In this document: positions 26,305-35,717 of the stretch, piece after piece
How positions within the stretch are numbered: the first letter of the stretch is position 1
Layout: every line of letters starts with the position of its first letter
DNA from: CANLBN01 sp050633825
GTDB lineage: Bacteria > Pseudomonadota > Gammaproteobacteria > Pseudomonadales > Cellvibrionaceae
Assembly: GCA_050633825.1 (NCBI GenBank)
Contig: JBOEHG010000038.1
Span: 1 to 51,528 of the forward strand
Direction of reading: 5' to 3'
Length of the DNA: 51,528 nt
The notes under the pieces: model-generated
What the model was told of the DNA's origin: nothing
Database searches by the model: none
What the model saw: the letters and a program-made list of their open reading frames with translations, nothing else
Program-made: the position numbers and the translations under genes

Positions 26305-27354
26305 GTGAGTAAACGTAAACTAACCAAACGACAAGCTTGGCGAATTGATAAAATTCAACAGGAAAGGGCTGCCCGTGCAGCTAAACGCGACTCAGATTTG
26401 GACGGCCAACTCAACGCCGAACCAGACAACAGCAACACTTCAGACAGTGCCCTTGGCCCAGAACAGGAAGGTTTGATCATTGCCCATTACGGCACACAGG
26501 TCGAAGTAGAGCCTAGCAGCCAAAGTGACGGTTCTCTCATCACCCGAAAGCGCTGCCACTTTCGTAGTAATCTCGGCTCACTGGTCACCGGTGACAAGGT
26601 TATTTGGCGCGATGCTGAACCCTATGGTGTTGTAGTTGCAGTACAGCCCCGCAGCTCCGAGCTCTCTCGCCCAGACCCTTACGGCGACATGAAAACTGTG
26701 GCAGCCAACATCGATCGTCTGTTAGTCGTTATCGCACCGATACCTAAACCTCATACCCAACTTGTGGATCGCTATTTGGTCGCAGCTGAAACTCTCGGCA
26801 TTACGCCTGTCATCATTATCAATAAGATGGATCTTGTAAATGAAGATAACACAGCAGTTATCGAAAACTTTGTAACGCTTTATAGCGGTCTTGGTTATGA
26901 GGTTATTCAAGCATCAACAAAGGGTGGTTTAGGGTTAAGTCCTCTAGAAACATTTTTACAAAACTATACTAGTGTATTTGTCGGGCAGTCCGGGGTTGGC
27001 AAGTCCTCACTTATAAATATGCTTATCCCTGACCTTAACCTTCAGGTTGGCGCTATTTCAGAGGCTAATCAAAAGGGCGTGCATACCACAACAACAGCTC
27101 AACTTTTTCATTTTCCTCAAGGGGGTCATCTGATTGACTCACCGGGTATCCGTGAACTCGGCCTATGGCATATGAAAAGCGAAGAGATTATCGAAGGCTT
27201 TATCGAATTTCGACCATTTATTGGGCATTGCAAATTCAGGGACTGCCAACATAAACAAGAGCCCGGCTGTGCGATTATCCAAGCCTACGAAGCCGGTGAA
27301 ATCAGTGAGTACCGCATGTCCAGCTTTGAAGAGCTGAGAAATAGTACTCAATAG
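26305..27354 (+). CDS. rsgA: Ribosome small-subunit biogenesis GTPase RsgA
   Basis: This is a 349-residue circularly permuted GTPase. The basic N-terminal extension begins MSKRKLTKRQAWRIDKIQ. An OB fold follows, then NKMDLV (G4), GQSGVGKSSLINML (G1) and DSPGIREL (G3). The C-terminal zinc knuckle contains CKFRDCQHKQEPGC. It acts late in 30S maturation. Translation starts at GTG 26305. In E. coli psd follows rsgA directly; here psd is more than 7 kb away. Confidence 0.96.
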   Translation: MSKRKLTKRQAWRIDKIQQERAARAAKRDSDLDGQLNAEPDNSNTSDSALGPEQEGLIIAHYGTQVEVEPSSQSDGSLITRKRCHFRSNLGSLVTGDKVIWRDAEPYGVVVAVQPRSSELSRPDPYGDMKTVAANIDRLLVVIAPIPKPHTQLVDRYLVAAETLGITPVIIINKMDLVNEDNTAVIENFVTLYSGLGYEVIQASTKGGLGLSPLETFLQNYTSVFVGQSGVGKSSLINMLIPDLNLQVGAISEANQKGVHTTTTAQLFHFPQGGHLIDSPGIRELGLWHMKSEEIIEGFIEFRPFIGHCKFRDCQHKQEPGCAIIQAYEAGEISEYRMSSFEELRNSTQ

Positions 27355-27418
27355 GACATTTAGGGCCACAATACAGCCCATACAAGAGGCATAAATCTGC
27401 GTTCTGATCTATATTTTA

Positions 27419-28924
27419 ATGATGAATGCACAAATGCCCGCGCCAAAACCAGGCCAACCTCAAGTCAATAAACAAAAGCAAGCCAATGGCTCACGGCTTA
27501 TGCTGTGGCTTTCAAAATTACCGAAGCACACGCTACCACTCAATGAACAGGTTGCCCGTAAAGTCAGCATTGAAATTAATGACCCTGATTCCACATCTGA
27601 AAAGCTGGCCAAGTTAATTCAGCAAGACCCTGTACTCTGCCTAAAACTATACCTTAAAGGTAACCGCCAATTAAAAGAGAGAGAGGGGGATATTCAAGGC
27701 CTCGTTCACCTTATTGGCCTACTCGGCTTAGATGCCATTAGCACAATCATTAAACAAGCAAAAAAACAGAAAATGCCCTGTGATGGGCAAAGAGAACTAT
27801 TTTCTGCCAGCTTATTTTCGGCACATTTAGCCAACCACTTACTACCACCCAAATTAGGGACACGTGGAGAGCGCTTTTTTTTGCCCTCACTTCTGTTCAA
27901 TGCACCACTATGGTTAATGTGGAGCGCAGCCCCTAAAGTGATGCAACACGGGCAGACACAAGTAAGCCAAAAAAAACGACCACTTGAGCCTCTGTGTAAA
28001 AAAAACCTTGGCTTTTCTTTGCATTCTTTACTGGAACAAACCCAAGTATTTCTGCCATTACCGACCACAACCCTCAAAGCACTGGAGATCGATTTTCATC
28101 ATGACATGGCATTTTGGGCAAAAGTGAAAAGGATGCCTGATGAAGAACTCAAGTTATGGTTAGAGAAAGATAAAACAGCCAAGCAACATTTTTATTCAGC
28201 AGAGATGGGCTTACACCTGATTAACCATTTTGTATTAGCCATTTACCTTGATTGGGATGGCAAACATATCAAGCGCTGGACAAATATACTCAGTAAATAC
28301 CTTACGATAGATGTCGACGAGTTAAATGCAAAAATCGCCGAAATAGCAACCCATATTACCTTGCCCGCTTATTTATCCGGGCAGTTCTCGCCCCTTTACC
28401 GCTTCAGAGGTCTACATAAAGAATTACCGGAAAGCCAATCCAGTAATAATATTGAAATTATCAAACAATATTTACAACAATTGCGTGAGACTGAAAATAT
28501 ACGTAACTGCTTACAATTAACACTGGAAGCGCTGACAGAAGGTGCTCAAGTACAACATTGTGTCATTTTAAAATTTTCAGAAAACCGATTACAAATCCCT
28601 CTGAGTTATGGATTTGATGACAAAGGACTTGAATCGTTAGATATCGATTTCAAAGACTGTGGGCAATTACTCCAAGGCTTACTCAAAAAACCAATGGCAT
28701 TATCTGTTGACTCCTCACAACTCTCCCGCATAGAAGAACAATTACCACCAGTACTGACACTATACTGGCAACCCAGACCGTGTGGATTAATGTCGCTGTT
28801 TCATGAAGGAAAGCCTTATGCGATCGTATTGTGTGATCACAAAGACTGGAATGAGCAACGCCATCAACAATTCAAAAGTATTGGCAAACAACTCACACAA
28901 ACACTGAAACAATGCCACAGTTAA
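27419..28924 (+). CDS. HDOD-domain signalling protein with GAF-like C-terminus
   Basis: This is a 501-residue protein. Residues 30-230 resemble the HDOD domain (LPKHTLPLNEQVARKVSIEINDPDSTSEKLAKLIQQDPVLCLKLY). The C-terminal part (about 335-495) has a GAF-like organisation (TENIRNCLQLTLEALTEGAQVQHCVILKF). HDOD proteins lack the catalytic HD of phosphohydrolases and act as regulators, often linked to chemotaxis, c-di-GMP or redox. It follows rsgA by 64 bases. Pseudomonads carry a gene of this kind between rsgA and psd. It has no signal peptide. Confidence 0.75.
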   Translation: MMNAQMPAPKPGQPQVNKQKQANGSRLMLWLSKLPKHTLPLNEQVARKVSIEINDPDSTSEKLAKLIQQDPVLCLKLYLKGNRQLKEREGDIQGLVHLIGLLGLDAISTIIKQAKKQKMPCDGQRELFSASLFSAHLANHLLPPKLGTRGERFFLPSLLFNAPLWLMWSAAPKVMQHGQTQVSQKKRPLEPLCKKNLGFSLHSLLEQTQVFLPLPTTTLKALEIDFHHDMAFWAKVKRMPDEELKLWLEKDKTAKQHFYSAEMGLHLINHFVLAIYLDWDGKHIKRWTNILSKYLTIDVDELNAKIAEIATHITLPAYLSGQFSPLYRFRGLHKELPESQSSNNIEIIKQYLQQLRETENIRNCLQLTLEALTEGAQVQHCVILKFSENRLQIPLSYGFDDKGLESLDIDFKDCGQLLQGLLKKPMALSVDSSQLSRIEEQLPPVLTLYWQPRPCGLMSLFHEGKPYAIVLCDHKDWNEQRHQQFKSIGKQLTQTLKQCHS

Positions 28925-28961
28925 ATTATTCATCACTTAAAATAAAAAACGTAAATGCATG

Positions 28962-28987
28962 AAACAATATCAACTTCGATATTGTTC
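28962..28987. terminator. Hairpin between convergent HDOD and DUF1552 genes
   Basis: AACAATATC (28963-28971) pairs perfectly with GATATTGTT (28978-28986) over a 6-base loop, and the stem overlaps the stop codon of the DUF1552 gene. Neither flank has a clean T-run, so it may be a weak bidirectional terminator or an mRNA-protecting stem. Confidence 0.35.
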
Positions 28988-30643
28988 ATATCTCCCGGGT
29001 GAAGAAAAATCAATTAAATCATTATCTTGATTGGAGCGCGCATCATTTCTGGTTCTATTTTCACCACTATAATGTAATCCAGCCTCTGTCCCCCAGCTTG
29101 TTCGAGTAGAACCAAACAAACGTAATATCGATAGCTGAAGATTAGCTACTTTATCTTGACCAAAATCACTTGCAATTGACGAGTTAGCATAAGCACCTTC
29201 TCCATCAAAAACATGCGCGCTGTAATCACCGTTACCATTAAAGTCCAGCAAAGGTAATAAATGGGAACCGTTATCCAATTGTCTGCCGCCACCCACTACA
29301 GCGATAGCCATATCATTGGCTGAATGAACATCGGGAAAACCTGTAGTTCCGGTAATGTAAATAATGGTGTTATCCAATACACTCTGCCCGGAACCTGAAG
29401 GCGCTAAAGGGTCTTCCATTTGCTGAAGATCATTCAGCAAACTACCTACTTGCCCATAGTAATAATCATAAATAGATTTCATCCGTTCATTATTTAATTG
29501 GATACCACCGACTTCTCGATGTGTCGCGTTGTGAAATTCAATATTACTGTGCCCCGGGATGTTAGTATTGTTAAGTCCATTTGCATCCATAGGCTCCATA
29601 CCGGCTGCATCGGCATCAGTAAACGAAAAGTTAATCACTCGATGAAGATCGCAATTAATCATGTGTTTGATTGCTTCAAAATTATACGCATTACGTTCAT
29701 TATGATGCGCATTCACGCCCGGCCAAACGCTTGTAGCTTCACTACAAGCATTTTGTGATGGCGGGTTTTGTTGGGCTGCCAAAAAGTCTTGATGCCGTTG
29801 TATTCGGGTTTGTAAATCGAGTATTTTTTCGTGGCTTTGTTCCGTGGACTGTATTTGCTTATCGCTAATAAAATTAGCAATATCAGAATCATGAATAATA
29901 CGAAGCACTTGCTCAAGTCCCGTTTCCGGCAGCACTTCACCATTGCCGGTTTGCACACCAAAAATAGAGGAATAAGCATTAGCACTATTGGGGTACAACG
30001 GATTCTGTACAGTTCCGTCCGGACGATAAGTGAGATAACAACCAAAATTAGTGTTAGCGTCAAACACACCCGCACCAGTCGTAGGTGCGTAATAAATCGT
30101 ATCACTGCCCGTATATTCACCCCAATAGGGCTTGTGAGATAAGAGCGTCATTGGCATGGTACGATTTTGAATAGGTCCACCAGCTGATGTCTGCATATTA
30201 GCGTAAGGCGAAAAGTGGTCACCCATTAATGATGCAATTTCATAATCCATTGAAACAGTACGGGGCTGGTCCCACGGATTGGCACGATCAGATGATAGTG
30301 GGTTACACGTAAAAAGATGACTAAAGCCACCAAAACCATGCCAATTTCCCGTATCGGTAATATTGTAACTAAAGTTTGAAAAAAACCGCGTATAAGGCCT
30401 TACACTTTCTGGGAATTGATCCCACATAATCCGAATAAAATTATCATCACCATTAGAACCATCGTTCGTTTCTGTACGGGGAGAATATGGCAAAGTAATG
30501 GTAATAAAACGTAAGGGCGCATTAGTGCTTGATGGTTGCGCACGGGCAAACTGCCCCATTGGCGATAAAGCAAAGGGAATTGAAAAAGCGCCCTTCATCA
30601 TCCCACTGATAAGTTCTCTTCGGGTTAATTTAGATGAGGTCAT
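28970..30643 (-). CDS. DUF1552 protein, Tat-exported
   Basis: This is a 557-residue protein with a twin-arginine signal (LTRRELISGMMKGAFSIPFALS). The body matches DUF1552, a sulfatase/alkaline-phosphatase-like family (NTIIYITGTTGFPDVHSANDMAIAVVGGG; FSPYANMQTSAGGP). GGGAG lies 9 bases upstream of the ATG. It lies 93 bases downstream of the DUF1592 gene, the usual partner of DUF1552 in planctomycetes, myxobacteria and marine gammaproteobacteria. The biochemical role is not established. The predicted location is periplasmic. Confidence 0.85.
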   Translation of the reverse strand: MTSSKLTRRELISGMMKGAFSIPFALSPMGQFARAQPSSTNAPLRFITITLPYSPRTETNDGSNGDDNFIRIMWDQFPESVRPYTRFFSNFSYNITDTGNWHGFGGFSHLFTCNPLSSDRANPWDQPRTVSMDYEIASLMGDHFSPYANMQTSAGGPIQNRTMPMTLLSHKPYWGEYTGSDTIYYAPTTGAGVFDANTNFGCYLTYRPDGTVQNPLYPNSANAYSSIFGVQTGNGEVLPETGLEQVLRIIHDSDIANFISDKQIQSTEQSHEKILDLQTRIQRHQDFLAAQQNPPSQNACSEATSVWPGVNAHHNERNAYNFEAIKHMINCDLHRVINFSFTDADAAGMEPMDANGLNNTNIPGHSNIEFHNATHREVGGIQLNNERMKSIYDYYYGQVGSLLNDLQQMEDPLAPSGSGQSVLDNTIIYITGTTGFPDVHSANDMAIAVVGGGRQLDNGSHLLPLLDFNGNGDYSAHVFDGEGAYANSSIASDFGQDKVANLQLSILRLFGSTRTSWGTEAGLHYSGENRTRNDARSNQDNDLIDFSSPGRYEQYRS

Positions 30644-30736
30644 GATTCACTTCTCCCTGATTAGTGCGGCAAATAAAATTATCGCTAAAGGTGATACTTT
30701 CTTTGTTATTAGAAAAAAATTTAAATAAAAACATCG

Positions 30737-33700
30737 TTAATCTCTCCTGATAGTTCTGAACTCAGGTCGCTTAATAAGATTGGCAATCAGCGTTCTTATT
30801 CCACTAACGCCATCAATAGCCAACTGTTTGCTACAGGTTTGAGATAAGTGTTGCGTTTCATTTCCGGAACTAGAGGCATTAAGCCCCCGCTCTGCATTGG
30901 TGCCTATGATGTAGTCATAAAGGTTATCATTGAGACACTCACCAAATGCAGGACCTTCACCCAAAAGGTTGATCAAACCTTGATGATCGTTAAAACCTCC
31001 TGTAATTCTGTGTCCATGATGAGTATCAAAATCGATAAAGCCTTGGCGCTCATTTAAATAAAAAGTATCCACTTTTTGCACAGGGCCATTGGCATCAGGA
31101 TTACCTTCAACGCCAATCGTTTCGTATACAGCATATTCAGGCAAACTACCTTGTTGATTACGCAAGGCCCAAGGGTGCCGACCAAATCGGTCGAAAGCCT
31201 CAAAGGGAAAACTGACAGGGTTAATGGTCTGATGGCAACCTTCACACGCAGAACCGGGGGTTTCCGTTACCATTCGAAATAACGCCGATTCCGTATGCAT
31301 GGTACGATCAACATCTCCAATATCCGGCGCTTCACCGGAAGGCGGCCCAATCGTATGACACATCAATTCTTTTAAAACAGTAACGCCGCGATGCACACTA
31401 CCCGGACGATCGCTCTTGGAACCGGTTGTCAAAAACCGGGCTTGGGTCAGCAGACCTTGTCGATTATTGAGTGCTTCAACTGCATCCAACTCCACCCGAG
31501 AAAAATCGTTACTGAGCCCGGGAATATTCACCCCATAAAAATCTGCCAGCGATGAATTCATAAACGTATAATTTGCATTAATAACACTATTGATACTTTC
31601 ATTTTGTGTAATGAGATAACGAATAAAATGCTCACTCTCAGATTTAACAGCATTAGCAAACTCAACGGCTCTATTATTATCGCTGGTAAAACTTAACTGT
31701 TGCGCCACATCCGTTTCCAAACGCAACCATTGTTGTAAAAATGTATCAACAAAGTGTTTCGCTCGCGGATCTGAAAACAAACGTACTAGCTCGGCATCCA
31801 AAAGCGAATCATTTTCACCCGCCAGCAGGCGATGCCAATCCAATGACAGCAATGCACTATCAGCAGGCGCGCCCCATACTAGATACGCAATTTTTTGAGC
31901 CAGCTCTTGATTAGTTAATCGATAACCATTATCGGCCAGTTCACCACGATAACTATGGAAGATAAATTCTGGAGAGAATAATGTGTAGCTGACAATCGAA
32001 TGAATAAATGCATCGCTCTCACTTAAGCCATCATTAATAAAAATATTATAAGCGAGAACAGCATTTTCAAAAGCCGCATCCGTTTCCACAACATTACGCC
32101 TAAAAGCCTTGCTTAATATCGCTGAACGATAAGCTGTACGACAGGACTCATTACCGAAAGAACAATTCCCTAAGCCATATTGATTAAGAGGAAGCGCAAC
32201 ACTGGTCAACTCATCACTCAAACGAGTCACAATAGCGCTGAGCGCAGGATAAAGATCATCTATAGCATTGGGGTCTGCACTTAAGCCACGCAAAACTCTA
32301 AGAGAACTGTCAGTACTATAACGAGTAGCGCTACTATCTAAAGGCAAGTTAAATTGTAATTTTTCATCATCCGTAAACGTGATCGAAAAAACGTCTTCTA
32401 TTGTGTTATAGAATTCCCCTTGGGTTAATGCTTTTACAGGCGAGCTAATAAGATGTACATCGGTGTTTAAACAAGCGTTAATGGGTGGCTCTTCAGGGAT
32501 ACGTGAAAACTGATCGATAATATAGGTCGTCATCGCATCAACACAGTCGCTTTGGTTAATACCCTGACAGTTTCCATATAAGCCCATCATATTTTGAACA
32601 TTGGGTGTCAGCTCAGCCAATGTCCACTCTTTAATTAAAGTTGGTCCCTGCCCACCTTCACCATTAGCCCCATGACAAAAGCTACAGTTTTCGCTATAAC
32701 GGTCTGCTGCAAAAACATCAGCATCAAGGACTTGTATTGATAAATCAGCAGTGTCACTTGCTCCCTGCTCATCAAACACCGTTAAGCGAACGTTATAGCC
32801 ACCGGCCTGCTGATAAGTAAAGCTAGGCTCAAGCTCCGTACTATCGACAATATTATCCCCATCGAGATACCACTCTCGACGAGTGATACCAAAATCATCT
32901 GATGAGTTAGCACTTGAAAAATCAACACGATATGGCGCAAGTGCAATGGTAGAGCCGGGAGGATCAATCACTGCTTGAGGTGTTTGATTAATAACACTGA
33001 CAACAAGCTCTACCTGTGAACGTAGACCTTGAACATCTTCAACCGTTAAACGTACAGTGTAATCGCCTACCGCAGTAAACTCTCGTGTAACAGTAATGCC
33101 TTCCACCACTTGGCCGCCGCCAAAATCCCACATATATCGAGCGATTTGATTACGGTCATCCGCGGAGGCTGATGCATCAAAATTAACACTTAGGGGAGAA
33201 GGTCCTGACAAGTTTGTTGAGTTAGCAGCATTAGCAACAGGCGCAATATTATTATCCGGGCTAGCAACCGTTATGGTTTGAGTAGTCGTACCAAGTAAGC
33301 CTGCACCATCTTCCACCTGCAACTGAACATCATAAGTACCCGGTTCATTAAAAGTATAAGTCGTTGCATCACCATTGGTGCTTACACCTAAGATAGTCCA
33401 TTGATAATTAACAATACCTTGATCATCAGAAGAATTTCCTGCGTCAAACTGAATCGTTAATGGTGCAAGTCCAGTTACTGCTGATGAAGTAATAACGGCG
33501 ACGGGAGCTGCATTTTCTTGCACAACAACAGTTAAGTTATCGGCATCAGTATTTCCATCATTATCCCTTACTACGAGTTCAACCTGATACGTTCCGGGGG
33601 CATCATATTGATAAGACTGCTCTATGCCGGCACTTTGTTGGCCATCACCAAAATCCCATTCATACGCTACCAATGTTCCATCTGCATCCGTAGAACGGCT

Positions 33701-34255
33701 ACCATTAAAAGAAACGATTAAAGGCGCGAAACCCTGCAAGTTTTGACTCGCTGTAGCATCAGCAACAGGAGGCACCTGCACAGGAGTATTCGTCGGCACA
33801 GAAAGGGAGCGGATAAAAGCAGCTATATCACGCGCACAATTCCCCGTACATAGAGAAGGCGTACCGACAGGCATCCATAATTCTATGTACTCTTCTAGCG
33901 AGTAAGAGATTCCCGGAACACTAGAGTGACCATAAGTATCAACGGTCAAATCAATCACCTTAAAGATCGTTGCTTGCCCATCAGCTCCATGGCAACTCAA
34001 ACAACCTTGTGTGGCAGATTCGTAAAGCAACTTTCCTTGACGGGCACTTTCCGATAACACTTCATCGTCTGGCACAACTGGAGAGCCCGGTGGACCTGTA
34101 TTATCTGGTGTCTGAGAAGTAGGTGTGTCATTACTTGGAGCGCCATCATTTGAAGCAACATTACTATCACTTGAAGTAACATCACCACCACAGGCAACCA
34201 AAAAGCTGATCAACAGCAATACAAAAATGCGAAGCAGGAAAAGATGATCAAACAC
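30737..34255 (-). CDS. PKD-repeat, multihaem c-type lipoprotein with DUF1592/DUF1588/DUF1585 domains
   Basis: This is a 1172-residue protein starting at GTG 34255 with AAGGAT 7 bases upstream. A lipobox LVAC places the lipid on C22. The order is: haem c motif CLSCH (85-89), four PKD-like repeats (about 160-510; YEWDFGDGQ, YMWDFGGGQ and others), and a second haem c motif CSFCHGANGEGG near 525. A DUF1592/DUF1588 region follows (YLVWGAPADSALL; FLTTGSKSDRPGSVHRG), then CEGCHQTINPVSFPFEAFDRFG and a C-terminal DUF1585 (GIRTLIANLIKRPEF). It is probably tethered to the outer membrane and acts with the DUF1552 protein encoded downstream. The substrate is unknown; PKD repeats suggest binding of polymers or surfaces. 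Confidence 0.85.
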   Translation of the reverse strand: MFDHLFLLRIFVLLLISFLVACGGDVTSSDSNVASNDGAPSNDTPTSQTPDNTGPPGSPVVPDDEVLSESARQGKLLYESATQGCLSCHGADGQATIFKVIDLTVDTYGHSSVPGISYSLEEYIELWMPVGTPSLCTGNCARDIAAFIRSLSVPTNTPVQVPPVADATASQNLQGFAPLIVSFNGSRSTDADGTLVAYEWDFGDGQQSAGIEQSYQYDAPGTYQVELVVRDNDGNTDADNLTVVVQENAAPVAVITSSAVTGLAPLTIQFDAGNSSDDQGIVNYQWTILGVSTNGDATTYTFNEPGTYDVQLQVEDGAGLLGTTTQTITVASPDNNIAPVANAANSTNLSGPSPLSVNFDASASADDRNQIARYMWDFGGGQVVEGITVTREFTAVGDYTVRLTVEDVQGLRSQVELVVSVINQTPQAVIDPPGSTIALAPYRVDFSSANSSDDFGITRREWYLDGDNIVDSTELEPSFTYQQAGGYNVRLTVFDEQGASDTADLSIQVLDADVFAADRYSENCSFCHGANGEGGQGPTLIKEWTLAELTPNVQNMMGLYGNCQGINQSDCVDAMTTYIIDQFSRIPEEPPINACLNTDVHLISSPVKALTQGEFYNTIEDVFSITFTDDEKLQFNLPLDSSATRYSTDSSLRVLRGLSADPNAIDDLYPALSAIVTRLSDELTSVALPLNQYGLGNCSFGNESCRTAYRSAILSKAFRRNVVETDAAFENAVLAYNIFINDGLSESDAFIHSIVSYTLFSPEFIFHSYRGELADNGYRLTNQELAQKIAYLVWGAPADSALLSLDWHRLLAGENDSLLDAELVRLFSDPRAKHFVDTFLQQWLRLETDVAQQLSFTSDNNRAVEFANAVKSESEHFIRYLITQNESINSVINANYTFMNSSLADFYGVNIPGLSNDFSRVELDAVEALNNRQGLLTQARFLTTGSKSDRPGSVHRGVTVLKELMCHTIGPPSGEAPDIGDVDRTMHTESALFRMVTETPGSACEGCHQTINPVSFPFEAFDRFGRHPWALRNQQGSLPEYAVYETIGVEGNPDANGPVQKVDTFYLNERQGFIDFDTHHGHRITGGFNDHQGLINLLGEGPAFGECLNDNLYDYIIGTNAERGLNASSSGNETQHLSQTCSKQLAIDGVSGIRTLIANLIKRPEFRTIRRD

Positions 34256-34702
34256 AATAAATCCTTATATTATTTATATACCGCATAAACAGGCTGAAAA
34301 GTCTGTGTAAAAAAACACAAGCCTGTGCATTATTATTTAGCCTATAGTTTTAATTTTTCACCCTAACGGAATAAAATAAACCAAACAACTGAAAACAAAA
34401 AACTATATTTTTTTATTATTTTTTGTCGGAACTTATTCACATTAACTTTCATTTCTTAAAACAATTTATCGATCACTTATTCTTTATAATATATTTGTTT
34501 TATTTAAGACAATTTTTAATTTTTATATCTTTATTTTTAAAAAAAAAGCTTTTAAAAAAACTATCAATTACTTCAACAAACAAATAATTATCAGTTATAT
34601 TTGTTTGCTTTCAGACAAAGTTAAACGCTATTCATATTTTTGAGTTACAATGTCACCCACAGAACATATTTGTTTACTTTCAGCCAACATTGACATTTAT
34701 TT
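34256..34702. other. 447-base AT-rich divergent intergenic region with direct repeats
   Basis: No gene is supported here. The region separates the divergent DUF1592 lipoprotein gene and psd. It contains three imperfect copies of a 22-base repeat (see the separate entry) and a perfect 10-bp inverted repeat, CAAACAAATA (34577-34586) with TATTTGTTTG (34598-34607). Long A and T runs (34538-34552) suggest curved DNA. Confidence 0.7.
34491..34687. repeat. Three 22-base direct repeats upstream of psd
   Basis: Copies lie at 34491-34512, 34597-34618 and 34666-34687. All begin ATATTTGTTT and end in an A/C-CAA. The second and third agree at 20 of 22 positions; the first and second at 19 of 22. The last copy ends 15 bases before the psd start. 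The second overlaps one arm of a 10-bp palindrome. They look like regulator binding sites, but the regulator is unknown. Confidence 0.55.
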
Positions 34703-35557
34703 ATGAAGACAGCTTTATTTATTATCATTCAGTATATTGTTCCTCAAAAACTACTCTCAAAACTTGCCGGCGCACTGGCAGAATGCAAAGCCAGCTGGAT
34801 AAAAGACCGTTTAATCAGAGGGTTTATCAAGCGCTACAATGTTGATATGAGTATTGCAGCCGATGCCAACCCAAGCAGCTACAAACACTTTAATGATTTT
34901 TTTACCCGACCACTGGCCGAAGGCCAACGGCCCATCACTCAAGATGCAAATAGCATTGCTTGTCCAGCCGACGGCTGTATAAGCCAATTGGGGAAAATCA
35001 ATCATGGGAGAATATTTCAAGCTAAAGGCCAAGAATACAGCTTGTTAGAATTAGTCGGTGGCGATAAAAAATGGAGCGAAGCATTCAAAGAGGGTCACTT
35101 CGCTACCGTATACTTATCACCCAAGGACTACCATCGAGTGCATATCCCTCTTACAGGTACACTACAAAGCATGGTGCATATCCCCGGCGATCTTTTTTCA
35201 GTTAACGAATCCACTGCTGAACACGTGCCCCGCCTATTTTCACGCAATGAACGAGTTGCCTGTTTCTTTTCTACCGAAGCGGGCCCCATGGCGGTCATTT
35301 TGGTTGGCGCCATGATTGTCGCCAGCATCGAAACCCCATGGGCAGGTTTGGTAACCCCCATCAAAAAGCAAATAAGAACCTGGAATTACGGCAGCAGTGA
35401 TGCCCCCCACACCTTTGAAAAAGGCGATGAAATCGGCCGATTTAAGTTGGGATCCACTGCGATTGTGCTGTTAGGAAAAGATGTCGCTTCATGGGAAGCT
35501 GAACTAAGCGCCCAATCACCGGTAAGAATGGGAGAAAAGATAGGCTCACTTAATTAA
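34703..35557 (+). CDS. psd: Phosphatidylserine decarboxylase proenzyme
   Basis: This 284-residue enzyme makes phosphatidylethanolamine at the inner membrane. The self-cleavage motif LGST is at about residues 249-252, splitting between G250 and S251 to create the pyruvoyl group. The proteolytic triad residues lie in CPADGCISQ and PKDYHRVHIP. The length is normal for the short proteobacterial form. No clear ribosome site precedes the ATG. It normally neighbours rsgA; here it is separated from the rsgA-HDOD pair by the DUF1552/DUF1592 block. Confidence 0.95.
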   Translation: MKTALFIIIQYIVPQKLLSKLAGALAECKASWIKDRLIRGFIKRYNVDMSIAADANPSSYKHFNDFFTRPLAEGQRPITQDANSIACPADGCISQLGKINHGRIFQAKGQEYSLLELVGGDKKWSEAFKEGHFATVYLSPKDYHRVHIPLTGTLQSMVHIPGDLFSVNESTAEHVPRLFSRNERVACFFSTEAGPMAVILVGAMIVASIETPWAGLVTPIKKQIRTWNYGSSDAPHTFEKGDEIGRFKLGSTAIVLLGKDVASWEAELSAQSPVRMGEKIGSLN

Positions 35558-35624
35558 ACAGGGCCTTCTTGCATTCTCATCGATGGGATAACATCACAAA
35601 AAGAAAACTTCTTTAAAATCATCA

Positions 35625-35680
35625 CTCTAAATAATGAATGTAACTAGTATTAGTCATTGATGGGCATCCATTATTTAGAG
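35625..35680. promoter_or_regulatory. Long perfect palindrome upstream of the response regulator
   Basis: CTCTAAATAATG (35625-35636) and CATTATTTAGAG (35669-35680) are perfect 12-bp complements separated by 32 bases. Nested inside is AATG-TA-ACTA-GTAT-TAGT-CATT, a second dyad. The inner core ACTAGTATTA (35643-35652) recurs exactly at 40962-40971. The structure ends 37 bases before the regulator start and could be an autoregulatory site of the NarL-type protein or a structured leader. Confidence 0.5.
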
Positions 35681-35717
35681 ATACTGCGACCTCAAAAATA
35701 GAAAGTTAGTGCCCTCT

